Positions 13,709-14,106 of a DNA stretch of 14,106 nt are shown piece by piece; the first letter of the stretch is position 1; the number at the start of each line of letters is the position of its first letter. Under the pieces are notes generated by a model, which did not search any database, was not told where the DNA came from, and saw only the letters and a list, made by a program, of their open reading frames with translations. The position numbers were made by a program, and so were the translations under genes. This stretch comes from Halobacteriales archaeon (lineage in GTDB: Archaea; Halobacteriota; Halobacteria; Halobacteriales; Hikarchaeaceae). The stretch lies in assembly GCA_029941175.1 (NCBI GenBank), contig JAPYRM010000011.1, positions 1 through 14,106 of the forward strand, in the 5' to 3' direction.

Positions 13709-14106
13709 ATGGAACCATCCTCTCCCTCTAGAGATTTTCTCAGCGTGCGTATTGCGGGAGAAATAGCCCTAAGTAGCCGTCCCGGGGACACTATCCGAAA
13801 ATGGCGCCGGGAATTCAACCTAAAACAAGTAGAAGTCTCCAATAGAATTGGAATTTCATCTTCCGTTTTATCTGATTATGAGGGGGGTAGGAGACCAAAT
13901 CCCGGGTCTCATTTCATACAAAAAGTTGTAACTGCTATATTGGATGCAGATCAAGCAACGGGGGGCTTTAATATCCAACGCTATGCTTCTCTATCTAACT
14001 CTACTGAGTACCACCCCTCTATCCTAGCGATCCATGAGTATCTTTCATCAGTACCTATGTCTACATTTTACGACCATATAGGTGGATCCGAACTAGTGAC
14101 TGGGCC
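13709..14106 (+). CDS. Haloarchaeal-type helix-turn-helix (XRE-like) regulator, 3' truncated
   Basis: This is a predicted DNA-binding transcriptional regulator whose target is unknown. The frame from ATG 13709 (MEPSSPSRDFLSVRIAGEIALS) stays open to the window end; 132 residues are visible and the C-terminal part is missing. Residues 26-70 form an XRE-type helix-turn-helix: GDTIRKWRREFNLKQVEVSNRIGISSSVLSDYE, followed by GGRRPNPGSHFIQKVV. After the HTH, a region with FNIQRYASL (87-95) and YLSSVPMSTFYDHIGG (111-126) matches what I recall of a conserved haloarchaeal HTH family of about 300 residues. An A+T-rich GATATGCTTTT about 30 bases upstream may be its TATA element. It is divergent from the bactofilin-like gene, with 135 bases between the starts. 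Confidence 0.85.
   Translation, partial: MEPSSPSRDFLSVRIAGEIALSSRPGDTIRKWRREFNLKQVEVSNRIGISSSVLSDYEGGRRPNPGSHFIQKVVTAILDADQATGGFNIQRYASLSNSTEYHPSILAIHEYLSSVPMSTFYDHIGGSELVTG

Noticed and set aside
13618..13842. 74-residue - strand ORF between the bactofilin-like gene and the HTH gene
   Set aside because: Most of it is antisense to the HTH regulator, which has clear domain support, and the rest covers the divergent promoter region.
1..14106. Mobile elements, CRISPR arrays, tRNA and rRNA genes
   Set aside because: Reading both strands and the short intergenic gaps, I saw no direct repeat arrays, transposase motifs, terminal inverted repeats or tRNA-like T-loop (GGTTCRA) patterns in non-coding positions.

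Overview
The window looks like ordinary chromosome from a euryarchaeon close to the class Halobacteria (haloarchaea), although it is not a typical haloarchaeon. Archaeal markers are L37Ae, RpoP, prefoldin beta, archaeal-type AspRS, Pth2, TruD, and the pantoate kinase/phosphopantothenate synthetase pair. Several proteins (dCTP deaminase, the isopropylmalate-synthase-family enzyme, the TGS-domain GTPase, the membrane-anchored binding protein, the two-domain bactofilin-like protein and the HTH regulator) resemble, from memory, haloarchaeal proteins along their whole length. However, the DNA is clearly A+T-rich and the proteins are lysine-rich and near-neutral, without the acidic bias of salt-in haloarchaea. 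An uncultured marine sister lineage of haloarchaea, such as Marine Group IV / Hikarchaeia, would fit. That placement is inference.

Layout. Bases 1-2822 (+): the 3' part of aspS, then pantoate kinase and phosphopantothenate synthetase, which convert pantoate to 4'-phosphopantothenate for CoA. 2838-3419 (-): dCTP deaminase. It shares a compact divergent promoter region with the overlapping pair pth2-truD (3504-5155, +). 5164-6222 (-): a secreted, membrane-anchored cobalamin/iron-type binding protein with no transporter genes beside it. 6387-6871 (+): rpl37ae and a 44-residue rpoP, overlapping by one base. 6968-7315 (+): prefoldin beta. 9797-7334 (-): an HNH-like zinc protein followed by a DUF2070 membrane protein. 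9961-11466 (+): a LeuA/CimA-family enzyme. 13573-11490 (-): a two-domain bactofilin-like protein followed by a YchF/OBG-type GTPase. 13709-14106 (+): the start of an HTH regulator that runs off the window.

Genes are tightly packed, with convergent gaps of 8-23 bases and no gene-free stretch over 300 bases. Several first genes have a TATA-like element about 26-30 bases before the start codon, suggesting leaderless mRNAs. Some other genes show Shine-Dalgarno-like sites, the clearest being a perfect GGAGGT before rpoP. No mobile element, CRISPR array, tRNA or rRNA was found. Most genes are translation, RNA-polymerase or central-metabolism housekeeping. The less understood parts are the HNH/DUF2070 pair, the bactofilin-like protein, the orphan binding protein, a palindrome between the dcd and pth2 promoters, and a widened zinc knuckle in L37Ae.
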